A DNA stretch of 64,000 nt from Platanthera guangdongensis (Eukaryota; Streptophyta; Magnoliopsida; Asparagales; Orchidaceae), in NCBI GenBank assembly GCA_039583875.1, contig CM077162.1, positions 58,634,822 through 58,698,821 of the forward strand. The letters run 5' to 3'. Under the pieces are notes generated by a model that made no database searches, had not been told where the DNA came from, and saw only the letters and a program-made list of their open reading frames with translations. Both the position numbers and the translations under genes were made by a program. Positions 22,773 to 34,478 of the stretch are shown piece by piece. Numbering within the stretch: position 1 is the stretch's first letter; every line of letters begins with the position of its first letter.

Positions 22773-22943
22773 ATTGCTCCTCGAGAAGGCAATCCTCTAT
22801 TCTGGGGGTGGGGTTTGGGATGTGGAGCCAACGCTTCGGCGATACATGGTGTGTAGGCTTGCCCTCAGGGAAGCCTCAACCCCCCCCCCCCCATGGATCA
22901 CCCTGATCCCTCCTCGTGTCCCGATGTCCACCCAGTCATCGCA

Positions 22944-24372
22944 TCAATCCTCCTCCACCCGAGGCAAGACCTCCTCGATCCTCACTTCCTGTCGCCCCTG
23001 CTGCTGCTGCTCCATGTTTCCCCTCATCTCGAGGAACTCTGGGCACGTGGCTGTGGCGTGCCCTTCCTCCTGATGGAAGTCATAGTAAGGCAACTCCACC
23101 CTAACTACTCTCCTCCTCCTCCTTGCTACTCTCCTTCTCTCCCCTATGGCTATGACCATATCTTGTTCTTGATCGGGGAGTAGAGGCCTCTGCTCCTGCC
23201 TCCAACCCGGGGGGTGGAATTGATTCTGGCCCCCCTGATTGCGGTCCCTTCCTTGGTACCCTCTCTGTGGCCCCTACTGTTGCCACTCGGGCCTCCAGCC
23301 CAACCGACTGTCTGGATCCTGACGACCCCACCTGGGCTCCTACTGCCCATCGAGCTACCTCTGCTCCCTTTACCGGGGATCGACTCTCCTCTCCTCCTGC
23401 CCCCTTCCACCTCTCGGCTCCTTCTCTTCCTCTGTGGTCCACCTGGCCAGCTTGAGGGAAAATTCCAGATCTGACGCCTCCCCGTAAACATCTCTCGATG
23501 CCCTCTCCATCAGCTCCTCATAGGAGAGGGGGGCACTCTCTTCAACTCCATCCTGAAGAAACCCTGCTGCAGTCCCAGGGTGAAATACATCATCATACTA
23601 TGGCCCGACATCTCCTGGACCTGGGTGACCTCCTCCTGGAGCCAGTCGACGTAGCTCCCCAACATCTCATTCACTCCCTGCTTGATGTGGAACAGGGACT
23701 CTGACTCCTTCTTCCTCCTCTTCGAGGTAGTGAACCTCAACATGAACCCCCGGCGCAGGTCCTCGAAGCAGTATATGGAGGTGGCCGGCAGCTGGTGAAA
23801 CCACTCCCTTGTCTTCTTCTTGAGGGTGATAGCGAAGATTCGGCACTTGAAGCCGTCTGACATCTGCTGGATCGAGACCACGTCCTCAAACCACTCGACG
23901 TGTTGGATCGGGTCTCCATTCCCGCTGTAGTAGGACATCTAGGGTTCCTTGAACCCCTCTGGAACTGGAGCAGAAGAGACCAACTCGCTAAAGGGGCTGC
24001 CTCCCCCTACTGGGCGAGCTGGCGCATCTCGCGGGCCCAGCTCGCTGATCCGGCCTCTGCATGCCAAGCCGGGGAAGATCACGCGCTCGGGGAGCTCGCA
24101 CCCCCAGCCCTTTTCGGCCACTTCCTTCCCAGCTCGCCTGCCGGGGGCGTCCTCGCCTAGAGAGGGGAGGCTGCAATCTGGGTAGCTGGAGTCGAGCACT
24201 CGGCCCGCATGCCGAGTGAGAACTTGACGAGGCCCAGCACCTCGTTCCTGAAATCTTCGAACATCCCCACCGTGTCTAGAGGTGGGGGGGTGGGTGGCGA
24301 GTCTGACCTGTCAGATCGTTGTCCTCCTATCATCGAGCTCGCTGAAGGTTTTCTGTGTTGACCACTCTCCAT
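22944..24372 (-). pseudogene. gag: Gag of T
   Basis: The likely start is ATG at 24372 (MESGQHRKPSASSM), which then changes frame. The open frame 24199-23510 contains the capsid with SYYSGNGDPIQHVEWFEDV (one stop before it, at 23939). The conserved FKCRIFAITLKKKTREWFHQ and a following FTTSKRRKKESESLF... motif are typical of the retrotransposon gag domain. An Arg/Gly-rich basic stretch follows (23491-23101), then a nucleocapsid motif YYDFHQEEGHATATC at about 23080, where the first Cys of the usual CxFHxxxGHxTxxC knuckle has become Tyr. Frames change at least twice. Confidence 0.75.
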
Positions 24373-24389
24373 GCTCAGCGCACCAAAAT

Positions 24390-25202
24390 GTTGAAATCGA
24401 AAATCGGTCTCTTGTGGAGTTCACCCTTGGGGAAGGGGTGATCGCGTACCTACTTCACTCCTACGAGCAAAACAACAAAGGAAACAAGGAAGAACTGACC
24501 CAAGTGCTCGGCGGGGAGGACCCACCACACACCTGGAAGATCTTAGAGCGCTTCCCCTCGTTAGCCAAAGGCTGAGCTAAGGTATCCTCAGAAAGCGCTT
24601 GAGAGATAGAGCAAGGGGACACAAGAAGCGTGCTTTCTGAGGTACCCCTTGGGTCCTATTTATAGATTTCTGAAATCGGCCTATAAATAGCCAACCTCCG
24701 CCATCCTGAATGGCTATGTGCAGCCCAGGTTGGCCTGCCAACAGCGTAACTCCGCTATTCTGAAGGGCTATGGGCAGGCCAGCGGGGGAAAAATGGTAAA
24801 AACACCTTAGACCAATGGGAGAGTAGCCCTCAGCAGTCTCTACTCAGCAAGGGCGGCGAGCACGAGCCCAGACTCTTCAGCTCGCGAGCTGCGAGCCCTC
24901 CAGGCTATCAGAATTCGACGAGCTCGCCTTGAGGTCGACGAAAGGGGGAGAGATCGATGAACACCGAACTCCGTTCAACTAATGCTGGGCTCAGTTCGTC
25001 GAACGCCGAGCTCAGTTCGTCGAACACCGAGCTCGCGAGACTGGCCATACTCGTGGAACATGCGCCGGGCTCACCTGGGCGAGCTTGATCTTGCCGAGCA
25101 CCGTTACCCCTTGGTGCTTGCCCGAGACTCAGAAAGAGGGGAGGGTCGGCGGATCTGGTTCCGTGCAACCCCACTCGTCGGATATGGGGTTGTACACCAA
25201 CA
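24390..25202 (-). repeat. 5' LTR of T
   Basis: On the minus strand it runs TGTTGGTGTACAACCCC...CGATTTCAACA, with matching TGTTG/CAACA ends. Just inside is TTTTGGTGCGCTGAGCATGG, the place of the primer site, which I do not match to a tRNA with confidence. A minus-strand TATA box (TCTATAAATAGGACCC) lies at 24652-24668. The right end falls exactly where chromovirus G reading resumes, which supports the boundary. Confidence 0.75.
24905..25040. repeat. TCGTCGAAC/GAGCTC motif cluster in the T LTR
   Basis: Within 135 bp there are GAATTCGACGAGCTCGCC, GGTCGACGAAAG, CACCGAACTCCGTTC, GCTCAGTTCGTCGAACGCCG, and AGCTCAGTTCGTCGAACACC followed by GAGCTCGC. The units are built from TCGTCGA and GAGCTC and are very similar to the array of the unrelated copia element S2 (TCGTCGAACTGAGCTC). 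The cluster lies in the U3 part of the LTR. Confidence 0.7.
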
Positions 25203-26632
25203 ATCTATGCTGGCGCAGATTAAACTCCTTCTGTGTGAAGACATATTTCAAGCTCTTATGGTCCATGTAAATCTTGCACAATGCATCATACAACAAATGT
25301 CACCACAACTTCAGGGCATATATTACTGCCGCAACTCCAAGTCATGAGAAGGGTAGTTCTTTTCATGACTCTTTAGTTGCCTCGACCCACACGCAATTAC
25401 CTTGCCTTTTAATATCAATATACAACCAAGTCTGATGTGCGATGCATCCACATAAACGGAATACTCCACCATTTTGGTAGGAAAAGACAACAATGGAGCA
25501 GTGCATAACCTCTTTTTCAGTTCCTGAAAGACTCCTTCACACTTATCGCTCCACACAAATGCCACATTCTTCTGTGTAAGCTTAGTCAGCGGCGCAGACA
25601 ATGTAGAAAATCCTTCCACAAACCTTCTATAATAGCCTGCCAACCCTAGGAAGCTTCTTATCTCTTTGGGTGTGGTAGGTCTTTTCCAATCCATTACGAC
25701 AGATATCTTTTCTGGGTCAATATAAATTTTGTCTTTGTTCACAACATGACCCAAAAAGGAAACCTGAGGTAGCCAAAACTCACACTTACTCAACTTTGCA
25801 TACAACTTATGTTCTCTTAAAGTAGATAGAACAAAATGCAAGTGTTTGGCATACTCCTCAGCACTCCAGGAATAAACAAGTACATCATCAATAAAAACGA
25901 CCACAAAACAACCCGGAAAATCTTTGAACACTCTGTTCATCATGTCCATGAAGGCAGAGGATACATTCGTCAATCCAAAAGACATTACCAAGAACTCAAA
26001 ATATCCATGTCGAGAATGAAAAGTGCTCTGTAGAACATCCGACTCACAGATTCTCTACTGATGGTAGCCTGAACAAAGTTCAATCTTCGAAAATATTGTA
26101 CTACCACACAACTAATCAAACAAATCATCTATTCGTGGCAAGGGATACCTGTTTTTGATGGTTACTTTATTCAATTCCCTATAATCAATGCACAGCCTAA
26201 TAGATTCATCCTTCTTCTTCACAAACAATATGGGAGCACCCCAAGGCGAAGAACTTGGCCTAATGAATCTACATTGCAACAATTCATCTAGCTGGGTACG
26301 CAACTCTTCCAGCTCATGCGGGGCCATCCAGTACGGTGCCTTAGTAATAGGGCGAGTACCCAGCTCCAAATCAATAACAAACTATGCATCCCTCCTAAGT
26401 AGAAGATCAGGAAGACTAACTGGGAAAACATCTGGAAACTCTCGCACCAGAGGAACATCCTCGACACGCAGCAAACTACCAACGGTTTCCAAAACTAGAA
26501 TCTAAAAGTTTCCGAGCACATACTGTAGAAATGATCGGGGAATCCTGGCTCGGAAAACCATGCCCACTCCTGGGGTGGTTGGTGTCCATCTTGAAGTCCA
26601 AATGCTTAACCTTGCATTGGATAGTCGTATCA
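25203..26632 (-). pseudogene. pol: Reverse transcriptase/RNase H of chromovirus G
   Basis: Minus strand. A protease-RT linker (about 26470-26370) leads to a frame with [40 protein letters not shown] and [13 protein letters not shown] (26369-26112). After stops the frame 25991-25323 carries [20 protein letters not shown], the catalytic [13 protein letters not shown] (F-I-D-D), [16 protein letters not shown] and the RNase H start ([14 protein letters not shown]). Degraded RNase H continues to 25203 (ending like ...LRQHRLL), where the T LTR interrupts it. At the right edge the protease end (DTTIQCKVKHLDF) stops at 26632, where S1 begins, and its other half is at 59856. Confidence 0.85.
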
Positions 26633-26775
26633 TGTTGGGTACATTGGAAAATGTGTACCAGATTTGGAGAAGCCTCACCCAACTCAGTGATATACATCAA
26701 GGTGTATTTGATGTTGTTTTGAGTTTACATGTGCAGGTGAAGAATATGCAGGAAGAGTTTTTAAGTCCATGAGTC

Positions 26776-27186
26776 GACACCAGAAGAAGCTGTGTCGACA
26801 CTTGTGAAGACTTGTGTCGACACTTATGAAGACTTGTGTCGACACTTGAGAAAAGTTGTGTCAACACCTGGAGTCAATTGTGTCGACACTTGGAAAAGCT
26901 GTGTCTACACCAGAAGAAACTCTGTCGACACACAGGACTTGTGTCGACACACAGAAAGTTCAGTCGACATTAACTGTGTCGACACACAGGACTTGTGTCG
27001 ACACACACAACAAAATTTCTTTCAAAGTTAATTGTGCCAAGACAAGAAGTGACTGTGTCGACACACAGGACTTGTGTCGACCCATTCTTACAGAAGCTAT
27101 GTCGAGAAGCAGTGTCGACACCATAAGAGCTATGTCGACACCACCAAGGATTTTGTCGACACTTATTCTACTTGTGTCGACACATG
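26776..27186. repeat. GTGTCGACAC palindrome array, S1 5' LTR
   Basis: About fifteen copies of the perfect 10-bp palindrome GTGTCGACAC, or one-base variants, are spaced irregularly 12-40 bp apart. They are linked by short related sequences such as CAGGACTTGTGTCGACACAC and CACTTGTGAAGACTT. The array occupies U3, upstream of the TATA box. Confidence 0.9.
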
Positions 27187-27338
27187 TGAAGTTCAGACTC
27201 AACACTTTGTAGACAGAGACAAAGTTTCAAGAAGTGACTGGAGACTTGACAGCTGCCATAACCAATAAGTCTACTGTAACTGTCAGATCTGTCAGAAGTT
27301 GGTTAGTAACCGGATCAGCCGGTAACCTTGGATGAAGT

Positions 27339-27350
27339 CTATATAAATAC
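27339..27350 (+). promoter_or_regulatory. TATA box of the S1 5' LTR
   Basis: TCTATATAAATAC lies about 700 bp into the LTR, directly after the palindrome array and the conserved ACCGGATCAGCCGGTAACC. The 3' LTR has CTATATAAAG at 58851. Transcription of S1 would begin about 30 bp downstream. Confidence 0.65.
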
Positions 27351-28336
27351 AGATTCTATCAATAAAAGAAGACGAAGTACACAACATACAATTACAACAG
27401 AAGATCCAACATACACAAGAAATTCCAGTCAGAGATTTCAAGTGGATCTAAGTGAAGAATTTCAAAAGTTCTTCAGAAGAATTTGTAGAGAGAGAGCTCC
27501 AACAATTCAAGTGAAGAAAGAGACTATCATCAACTAGTCTCTTAAGAGCAGATCCTGAACTAATCTTCTAAGGAGAATTCAGATTTACTTCTGGATTTTA
27601 AGAAGGAAGCTGATTGAAGATCAATTTCAAGAAATTCAACCTTATTGTGTTCAGATTCAAAAAGCTTTGAAGAAAGTCAAAGACAGGTTGATTTCTGAGT
27701 AATCAGATTTTTCAAGAACTGATCAAGAAAACTTTCTACCCATTCTCTCTCAACTTGGCTGAAAGATAAAACTTATTTTATATTATTTTTCTATAAGATC
27801 ATCATTGATCTGAGTTGTAAGCCTAATTTATAAAGGCTGAGGTATGGCTGAGTGCCTGAGGTAGGAGATTTACATCTCTGAGTTGTAGGCCTTGGGAAGG
27901 CTGAGGTAGGGCTGTGTGTCTGAGGTAGGAGAATTGATTCTTTGAGTTGTAGGCCTGGGTGAAGGTTGGGGTAGGGCTTAATTGCCTGAGTTATAGGAGT
28001 GTGGACTCACTCTGAGTTGTAGGAACCTTGACTGGGTTCTGAGCTGTAAGATCTGTTGATCTGAGAAGGAAGGAAGAAGTTAGGCCGAATCTAGCACACT
28101 GCTACATAGGCGAAGGGGGAAAGTGGATGTACCCATCATTTGGGGAACCACTATAAATCTATGTGCCATCTATGATTGTATGTGATATTGTGATTTCTGT
28201 GATGTGGTAGCTGTAGAACTGCTTGATTCTAATTGATTAACTGCATTAATATTCTGCCTTAGAGTAAAAAGGAATTGTACCTATTCACCCCCCCCCCCCC
28301 TAGGTGTTTAGGTTATCTTGAAACCAATTCTTTCGA

Positions 28337-28352
28337 GTGGTATCAGAGATAG
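28337..28352 (+). other. Primer-binding site of S1
   Basis: GTGGTATCAGAGATAG follows the LTR end by one or two bases. TGGTATCAGAG is complementary to the 3' end of initiator methionine tRNA, the standard primer of SIRE-type copia elements. Confidence 0.8.
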
Positions 28353-28414
28353 GTTGCTCAAAGATAGACTTAACAGTCTGAGTAAGATCCGTGAGGTAGA
28401 ATAAATTAGAAAAG

Positions 28415-31281
28415 ATGGGTTTAGGAGAAAATCATAAGGAACTTGTGTCCATGAAGTTGCCCATATGCAGGAAAGAAATCTTTGGAATGTGGAAAGAAAG
28501 GGTCAGATTGTTTATGAAAGCATCTGATCTAAGAATATATATATATATAACTGTTAAGGAAGGGCCTTATATTCCAATGAAAGTCTCAGTTCTTGATGCT
28601 AATCAGAAGACACCAAAAGACTTTTCAAAAATGACTAAGGAAGAGATTATCTTGGCTACTATGGACAAGGGAGCTCAGAATATTATAGTGAGTGCCATAG
28701 ATGACTCAACATTCCAAAATCTGATTCACTGTAAAACCTCCAAGGAGATGTGGGACACATTGATAGTCTACATGGAGGGATCAGAAGAAGTTAGGCAAGA
28801 TAGAAAGTCAATGCTTAATCAGGAATATGAGAGCTTCAGACAATGCAAATCAGACAGCATCACTGAGTGTTATAAGAAGTTCTTCAGAATTGTGAATGAA
28901 CTAATGTCATATGGAAGGGTCTTTAGTACATATGAGTTGAATGATAAATTCCTTAGATCTTTGACTAAGAATTGGGACACCAAGATCTGTGCCATTGGGG
29001 AAGTGGCCAGACTGGCAGAAATCTCTCCTCCAACACTATTTGGAAAATTGCTTTCTTATGAAATGCAACTCATGGCCAGAAAGGAGGAAGAGAAAAGTAC
29101 TATAGTTGACTATAGAGAAAAGTCAGTGGCCTTCAAGGCAGAAGCCACAAGAAAGGACAGGAGGATGTCTCCATCTCCTCCTAAGAAAGCTGCAGAAGTG
29201 ATCTCTAAAAGTTCTGATAGTCACACCTCAGACAGCAATCATTCTGATGAGGACTTTGCTGTCTTCACAAGGCAGTTTCAAAAATTTTTGAAGAAGAAGC
29301 AGTGGAGAACTAAGCCATCCTCCTCTTAGTCCAAGGATGAATATTATTAGAGAAGAAAGTCATCTAGAAAGGACAAGAGTAGGTCAAAACCTAGCAAATC
29401 AACAACTACAAAGATTTTGTGCTATTTTTGCAACAGACCTGGACATGTAGTAGCTGATTGTCCAGACAAAAGAAAGGAATCTGCAAATAAGAAGAAGTCT
29501 CAGTATAAGAACAAGAAGGAGAAATTCTTTGTAGCAAAGAAAGAGAAAAGCTGGACAGATTCATCATCTTCAGATTCTGAATTTGATGTTGAAGCTTATT
29601 GTACAACCTTGGGGTCGTGAGAGGTGACCCAGCAAGCGAGGAAGGAGGATTGGCGAGATGGGAGGAGGCCTACCCACAAGAGGCGAGAGGAATGGGCAGC
29701 TCACGGATTAAGGCGAGACCTCTTTAGGCGAGACCTCCTGGTGGGGGCGAGATGGCCCACCAGGCAAGACCTCTCTAGGCCTGACGGATCCTTCCCCACT
29801 TACCACATGTAAAAAGAGGTGTCTTTACCTTTTTACCCCCAAGTGGGTTTTTACCTTTATGCCCCAAGTAATTTTACATTTTTACCCCCGGAGGTCTGCA
29901 TATAGCTCTCCAGAACAGTAGAGTTTGGCTGTTCGCAGACCCTGTCCAGGGTGTTGTGGTCATTTCAGGTTAACTCAGAAGTGTTATTTGCAGAGCAGAT
30001 TTAGAGGCCTATAAATAGACCGATAAGGTGCCTGAGAAGTGGTTGTTGAATCTTTCCACTATCTTCCTCACAGGCACCTAGCTCAGCACTAGATAGGGAG
30101 GGGAAGACTTTCAGTTCTTCCGGGTAAGAGGTGGGACCTCCAAGCTGAGTTCCCTCGGTTTGTTTTCAGGTCACTGACTCTCGTCAGGAGGGTAACGCAG
30201 GGAGAGTACGTGTGGGATGCATCCTGTTTCGAACTCTAGGAGGGATCAGAAAGCTAGTTCCAACACTTATATTGGTCTGTTTGCAACAGAAGAAGAGACT
30301 GAGTTCTTGCAATTGCTGGACTCAATAAATGGAACTGAAGATCATCAGTGCAAAGGGCTAATGGCCCTGACTGATGAAGATCACTGCCAGGATCAGCCTG
30401 GTCCTAGTTTGGTAAAAAGCTTATCTGAAGACTCTAATTATTACACTTGCTCAGAATCAGAAGCATCTGCATCAAAAGATGTGGATGGATCTGAATCTGA
30501 AGGAGATATTCATCAACTTATAAATGAATATGGTGATTTGCTGCAGACATTTAAGAGATGCAAAAACCTGACTAAAATTCAGGCAAAGGAAATTGCAGCT
30601 CTTAAGTTTGCTGCATCTGATTCAGAAAAGCCGTTGGATCAGAAGATGAATGAGATTGCCAAGCTGAAAAATATAACTGTTATTCAGATGAGAACAATCA
30701 CATTCAAGAGTGATCAAATCAAAAGTCTGGAAGTCAGACTTCAGAAGGAAAAGGATCTAGTGGCTAGTTTCTCTAAGCCAAAATCTATCCTACCCTTAAT
30801 TGATGACTTTGTGTCTCAAAAGGGTAAGGCAGGATTGGGTTTTAAGGGAAATACTAGGGCAGATAATTCCAAAAGAAAAAGGAAAGCTCTAGTTAAGCCA
30901 CTTGTCTTCAATCCCCCCATTGCTCTCAGAAAAGTGCAACAACCCGCCAATAGATATGATCATGATATCATACATGTTCATGGTAAGCCTGACATTCTGA
31001 ATGACAAGAGGTCTTCGGCACTCAAACAAAGAAACACTGTACCTACAGTATTAAGAACAGCTGACAGCAAAGCTGTTAAAACTGTACCTAAAAAGAGGTA
31101 TAATAGATATGAGTGTTGGTGTTGTGGTAAGGTGGGACACTTTGTCATTGACTGTTGGCATAATTCTAGTGTCAGGATGAATGTCAGCTTACCTGGAAGA
31201 AGGGCTACTATAAATTATGCTAAATTTCAGTCTAACCTGAACCAAGGACCCAATAACAATTTGGGTTCTAAGGTTAAGTAA
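28415..31281 (+). pseudogene. gag: Gag of S1, interrupted by a solo LTR
   Basis: It starts at ATG 28415 (MGLGENHKELVSMKLPICRK). The capsid half includes FGMWKERVRLFMKASDL, TSKEMWDTLIVYMEGSEEV and LTKNWDTKICAIGE. A CCHC knuckle follows at about 29420-29461 (CYFCNRPGHVVADC). After a solo LTR (29600-30265) the frame resumes at 30271, exactly in register once the LTR plus one target copy (671 bp) is ignored. The second part is Glu/Lys-rich and coiled-coil-like, with SKPKSILPLIDDF and a second knuckle CWCCGKVGHFVIDC at about 31112-31155. It ends at TAA 31279-31281. Two in-frame TAG codons (29327 and 29348) stand where Gln would be expected. Pol follows in another frame. Confidence 0.88.
29600..30265 (+). 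mobile_element. Solo LTR inserted in S1 gag
   Basis: The 666-bp segment starts TGTACAACC and ends TTCCAACA. It is flanked on both sides by the perfect 5-bp target duplication CTTAT (29595-29599 and 30266-30270). It holds a TATA box (GCCTATAAATAGA, 30007-30019) and repeated AGGCGAGACCTC units (29710-29780), but no coding sequence. The first bases resemble the start of the T LTR (GTACAACC), so it probably comes from a Tat-like gypsy family. A solo LTR arises by recombination between the two LTRs of a former full element. Confidence 0.88.
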
Positions 31282-31312
31282 TTATTTATTACAGATAAGT
31301 CCAAGTGATCAT

Positions 31313-34300
31313 GCCCCTTTATGGTACTTGGACAGTGGATGTTCCAGACATATGACTGGAATAAGAGGATTGCTGAAGGACTACTCACCCATATTGAATG
31401 GACCTAAAGTAATCTTTGGTGGTTCTGAAAAAGGAGTCATCAAAGGATTTGGTAACATTTCTAACAGTTCAATCAATATCACTCAAGTGGCTTATGTGAA
31501 TGGTTTGAAACATAACTTGATAAGCATAAGTCAACTAAGTGATCTTGGATATGACATTTCATTCATTAAGAATGGTTGTCATATTAAAAGGTCAAGTGAT
31601 CAGAAGATCATATTGACTGGTTATAGGAAAGGAAATGTGTATTGCCTAAATTTTGTGAATGAGAATAAAGATTCTCCTATTTGTCTGGTAGCTGATGTGA
31701 AAGCCTCTCATTATGTCAAATGGCACAAGAGGCTAGCTCATCTAAATTACAAGACTATTGGTCAACTCTTTGATAAAGAGTTAGTGAGGAATAGTGCTTA
31801 AGTTAAGTGCATTAAGGATGGTATATGCTCAGTTTGTCAAAAAGGCAAGCAGACCAGATCCTCCTTTCATAACATAAAAACCAAAGACTCAGTGATGTGT
31901 TTATACCTCTTACATATGGATTTATTTGGTCCAATACCAGTTCAAAGTCTAGGTAGGAAAGTCTACATATTTGTGGTTGTAGATGACTATTCTATGTTTT
32001 CATGGGTTTTCTTTCTGAGGCAGAAATCTGAAACCCCAACTATTTTCTGCAACTTTGTTAAGCAAATTTAGAATGAACTGAACAATTCTGTGGTCAAAAT
32101 CAGAAGTGACCATGAAACTAAATTTCAATCTGAAAATATTACAAAGTTGTGTGAAGAATTTGGGATTCATCAGGAATTCTCCTCACCTAGAACTCCTCGG
32201 CAAAATGGAATTGCTGAAAGAAAGAATAGGACTCTCATTGAGGCAGGTAGAACTCTTTTGAGTGACACTTCTCTCCCAGAATATTTCTGGGCTGAGGCAG
32301 TAAACATTGCATGTCATGTGCTCAATAGGGCTTCCATCACTAAGAGCCACAAAAAGACACCCTATGAGGTTATGAAAGGCAGAAAACCAAACTTATCCTA
32401 TTTTAGGATCTTTGGTTGCAAGTGCTATATGCTTAACAATGGCAAGTCTTACCTGACAAAGTTTGCTGCCAAATTCCAAGATGGGATATTTGTTGGGCAC
32501 AGCAATAATAGTAAGGCATATAGAGTCTATAACTTGACTACATAAGCTGTAAAAGAGTCTATTTATGTTATATTTGATGAATCAAGACTTATTAACAGTG
32601 AGTTGCCTAGTAGTTCTTGTAGCTCTACAGGTATAAAAGAGAAGATGGACATGCTGACTATCAAAGAAAATCAAACTGCTAGGCTGGATGAAGATAAAGA
32701 TGCTTGCTGTCCAGGGGGAGAACAAGTCTCTCTGGAAGAAGAAGACAATGAAGTACAGCAGAATGAAGAAAATGGAGAAAGTCAAACTGCAGACAGACTT
32801 CCTCCAGCAGTTAGATATTTAAAGGATCATCCTGTACACCAGATTACTGGTGATCCTAGACAAGGGATTCAAACTAGAAGCAGGAGCTTGAACACTGTAC
32901 TATACTCAAGCTTATTGTCTCAACATGAACCTAAAAGATTTGAAGAAGCTATACAAGACTCATACTGGATTGATGTTATGCAGGAGGAGTTGAATCAATT
33001 CAGGAGATGCAAGGTCTGGAAGTTAGTTCCTAAACCAAAAGACCACAATATCATAGGGACTAAGTGGATCTACAGGAACAAGCTAGATGAGAGTGGGATC
33101 ATAATTAAGAACAAGGCAAGGCTGGTTGTCAAAGGATATAGGCAGGAAGAGGGTATAGACTTTGATCAAACATTTACCTCTGTGGCAAGGTTGGAAGCAA
33201 TAAGGCTATTTCTAGCCTATGCAGCTTATCATGGTTTCAAAGTGTTCCAAATGGATGTTAAGTCAGCATTCCTGAATGGAGACCTAAAGGAGGAAGTCTA
33301 TGTAGAACAGTCATCAGGTTTTATTGATCCACTCTATCCTAATTATGTGTATAGGTTTAGGAAAGCCCTATATGGTTTCAAACAATCCCCAAGGGCTTGG
33401 TATGAAACCTTGTCTACTTTCCTTATTGAGAACAAATTCTCAAGGGGGAAAATAGACAAAACTCTATTCCTTAGGGAATCCAAAGGGAAGATAATCCTAG
33501 TCCAGGTATATGTTGATGACATAATATTTGGTTCTACTGAAAACAACCTTTATAGGAAGTTTGCTAAACTTATGCAAGGGAAGTTTGAGATGAGCAGCAT
33601 GGGAGAACTTAAGTTTTTCTTGGGACTCTAAGTAAGACAGACTGATGATGACCTGTCTATATCTCAGTCTAAGTTCACCCATGAGTTAATTAAGAAGTAT
33701 GGTATGGAGTCATCCACTACCATGAGAACTCCAATGGGGACAAGTATGTCTCTAAACAAAAATGATGCAGGAAAACCTGTAGATGAGTTTTGTATAGAGG
33801 GATAGTTGGCTCCCTCCTTTATCTGACTGCTAGTAGACCTGACATCATGTATTCTACATGTGTCTATGCTAGGTACTAATACTGCCAAAAAGAATCTCAT
33901 TATACTGCTGTTAAGATGATTTTGAGATATCTTAAGGGCACACCTAATCTAGGCTTTTGGTACCCTAAGAATAGAGATTTTCTACTGACTGGATATTCAG
34001 ATGCAGACTTTGCAGGATGCAAAGAAGATAGAAAAAGCACAACTGGCACATATCAATTTCTAGGAGGGAGATTGGTGTCATGGAGCTATAAGAAGCAGAC
34101 TAGTGTGGCAATCTCCACAGCTGAGTCTGAGTATGTAGCTGCAGGGAGCTGCTGTGCACAGCTGTTGTGGATACAACATCAGCTTAAAGATTATGGTATC
34201 CAGGTAAGTAGAACCTCATTATTCTGTGATTCTTCAAGTGTTATTTCTATTGCTCATAATCCTGTTTCTCATAGTAGAACAAAGCATATAGAAATAAGAT

Positions 34301-34452
34301 ATCATTTTCTTAGGGATCATGTAGAAAAAGAGGATATATGTTTAGAATTTGTCAATACAAGTTTTCAAATTGCTGACATGTTCACTAAGACATTGGATGA
34401 AACTAAATTCAATAATTTTAAAATTGAATTAGGTATGCTGAACATAGAATAG
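31313..34452 (+). pseudogene. pol: Pol of S1 (protease, integrase, RT, RNase H)
   Basis: One frame from 31313 to about 33793, then one frameshift to the frame ending at TAG 34450-34452. In order: protease WYLDSGCSRHMTG; GAG-pre-integrase zinc region (WHKRLAHLN...CSVCQKGKQ); integrase core with MDLFGPIPVQSLG, VVVDDYS, RSDHETKF (second acid) and TPRQNGIAERKNRTL (catalytic Glu). Then RT with [53 protein letters not shown] and the catalytic YVDDIIFGS at about 33510. RNase H follows with YSDADFAGC, STAESEYVA and SRTKHIEIRYHFLRD. Nonsense codons at about 31799 (TAA), 32069 (TAG), 32543 (TAA), 33629 (TAA) and 33868 (TAA) all fit former Gln codons. All catalytic residues that I looked for are still present. 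Confidence 0.9.
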
Positions 34453-34478
34453 ATTGATAAATTTGTCTAAGTAATTTT

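Larger units (their letters stand above)
17275..25202 (-). mobile_element. Tat-like Ty3/gypsy element T (main part)
   Basis: Reading the minus strand from right to left: 5' LTR (25202-24390), gag, protease, RT, RNase H, a second archaeal-type RNase H, integrase, tandem repeats, antisense extra gene. This order, the DNGSS protease motif, the CxFHxxxGHxTxxC-type knuckle and the extra RNase H before integrase are typical of the Tat lineage. The left half of the antisense gene continues at 6239-7700 beyond element D. No 3' LTR was found. T lies inside the RT of chromovirus G (junction 25202/25203). Confidence 0.75.
26633..28335 (+). repeat. 5' LTR of S1
   Basis: It starts TGTTGGGTACATTGG and ends CCAATTCTTTC(G), where the 3' LTR has CCAATTCTTTCA; the last base of the usual CA end is changed. 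Length is about 1.7 kb. It contains the GTGTCGACAC array (26776-27186), a TATA box, a degenerate GAGTTGTAGG / GCTGAGGTAGG repeat (27815-28070) and a C12 run (28290-28301). It differs from the 3' LTR (58168-59855) by a few percent of positions and one extra ~30-bp array unit near 26813-26843. Confidence 0.88.

Noticed and set aside
23101..23491. Arg/Gly-rich ORFs on both strands around 23100-23500 as separate genes
   Set aside because: They are overlapping frames of the basic nucleocapsid region of T gag, which is GC-rich and therefore open in several frames.
26776..27186. CRISPR-like array (short palindromic repeats with spacers)
   Set aside because: The repeat is only 10 bp, spacing is irregular and linkers are related to each other. 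The array lies in an LTR of a plant retrotransposon and appears in both LTRs. No cas-like gene exists.
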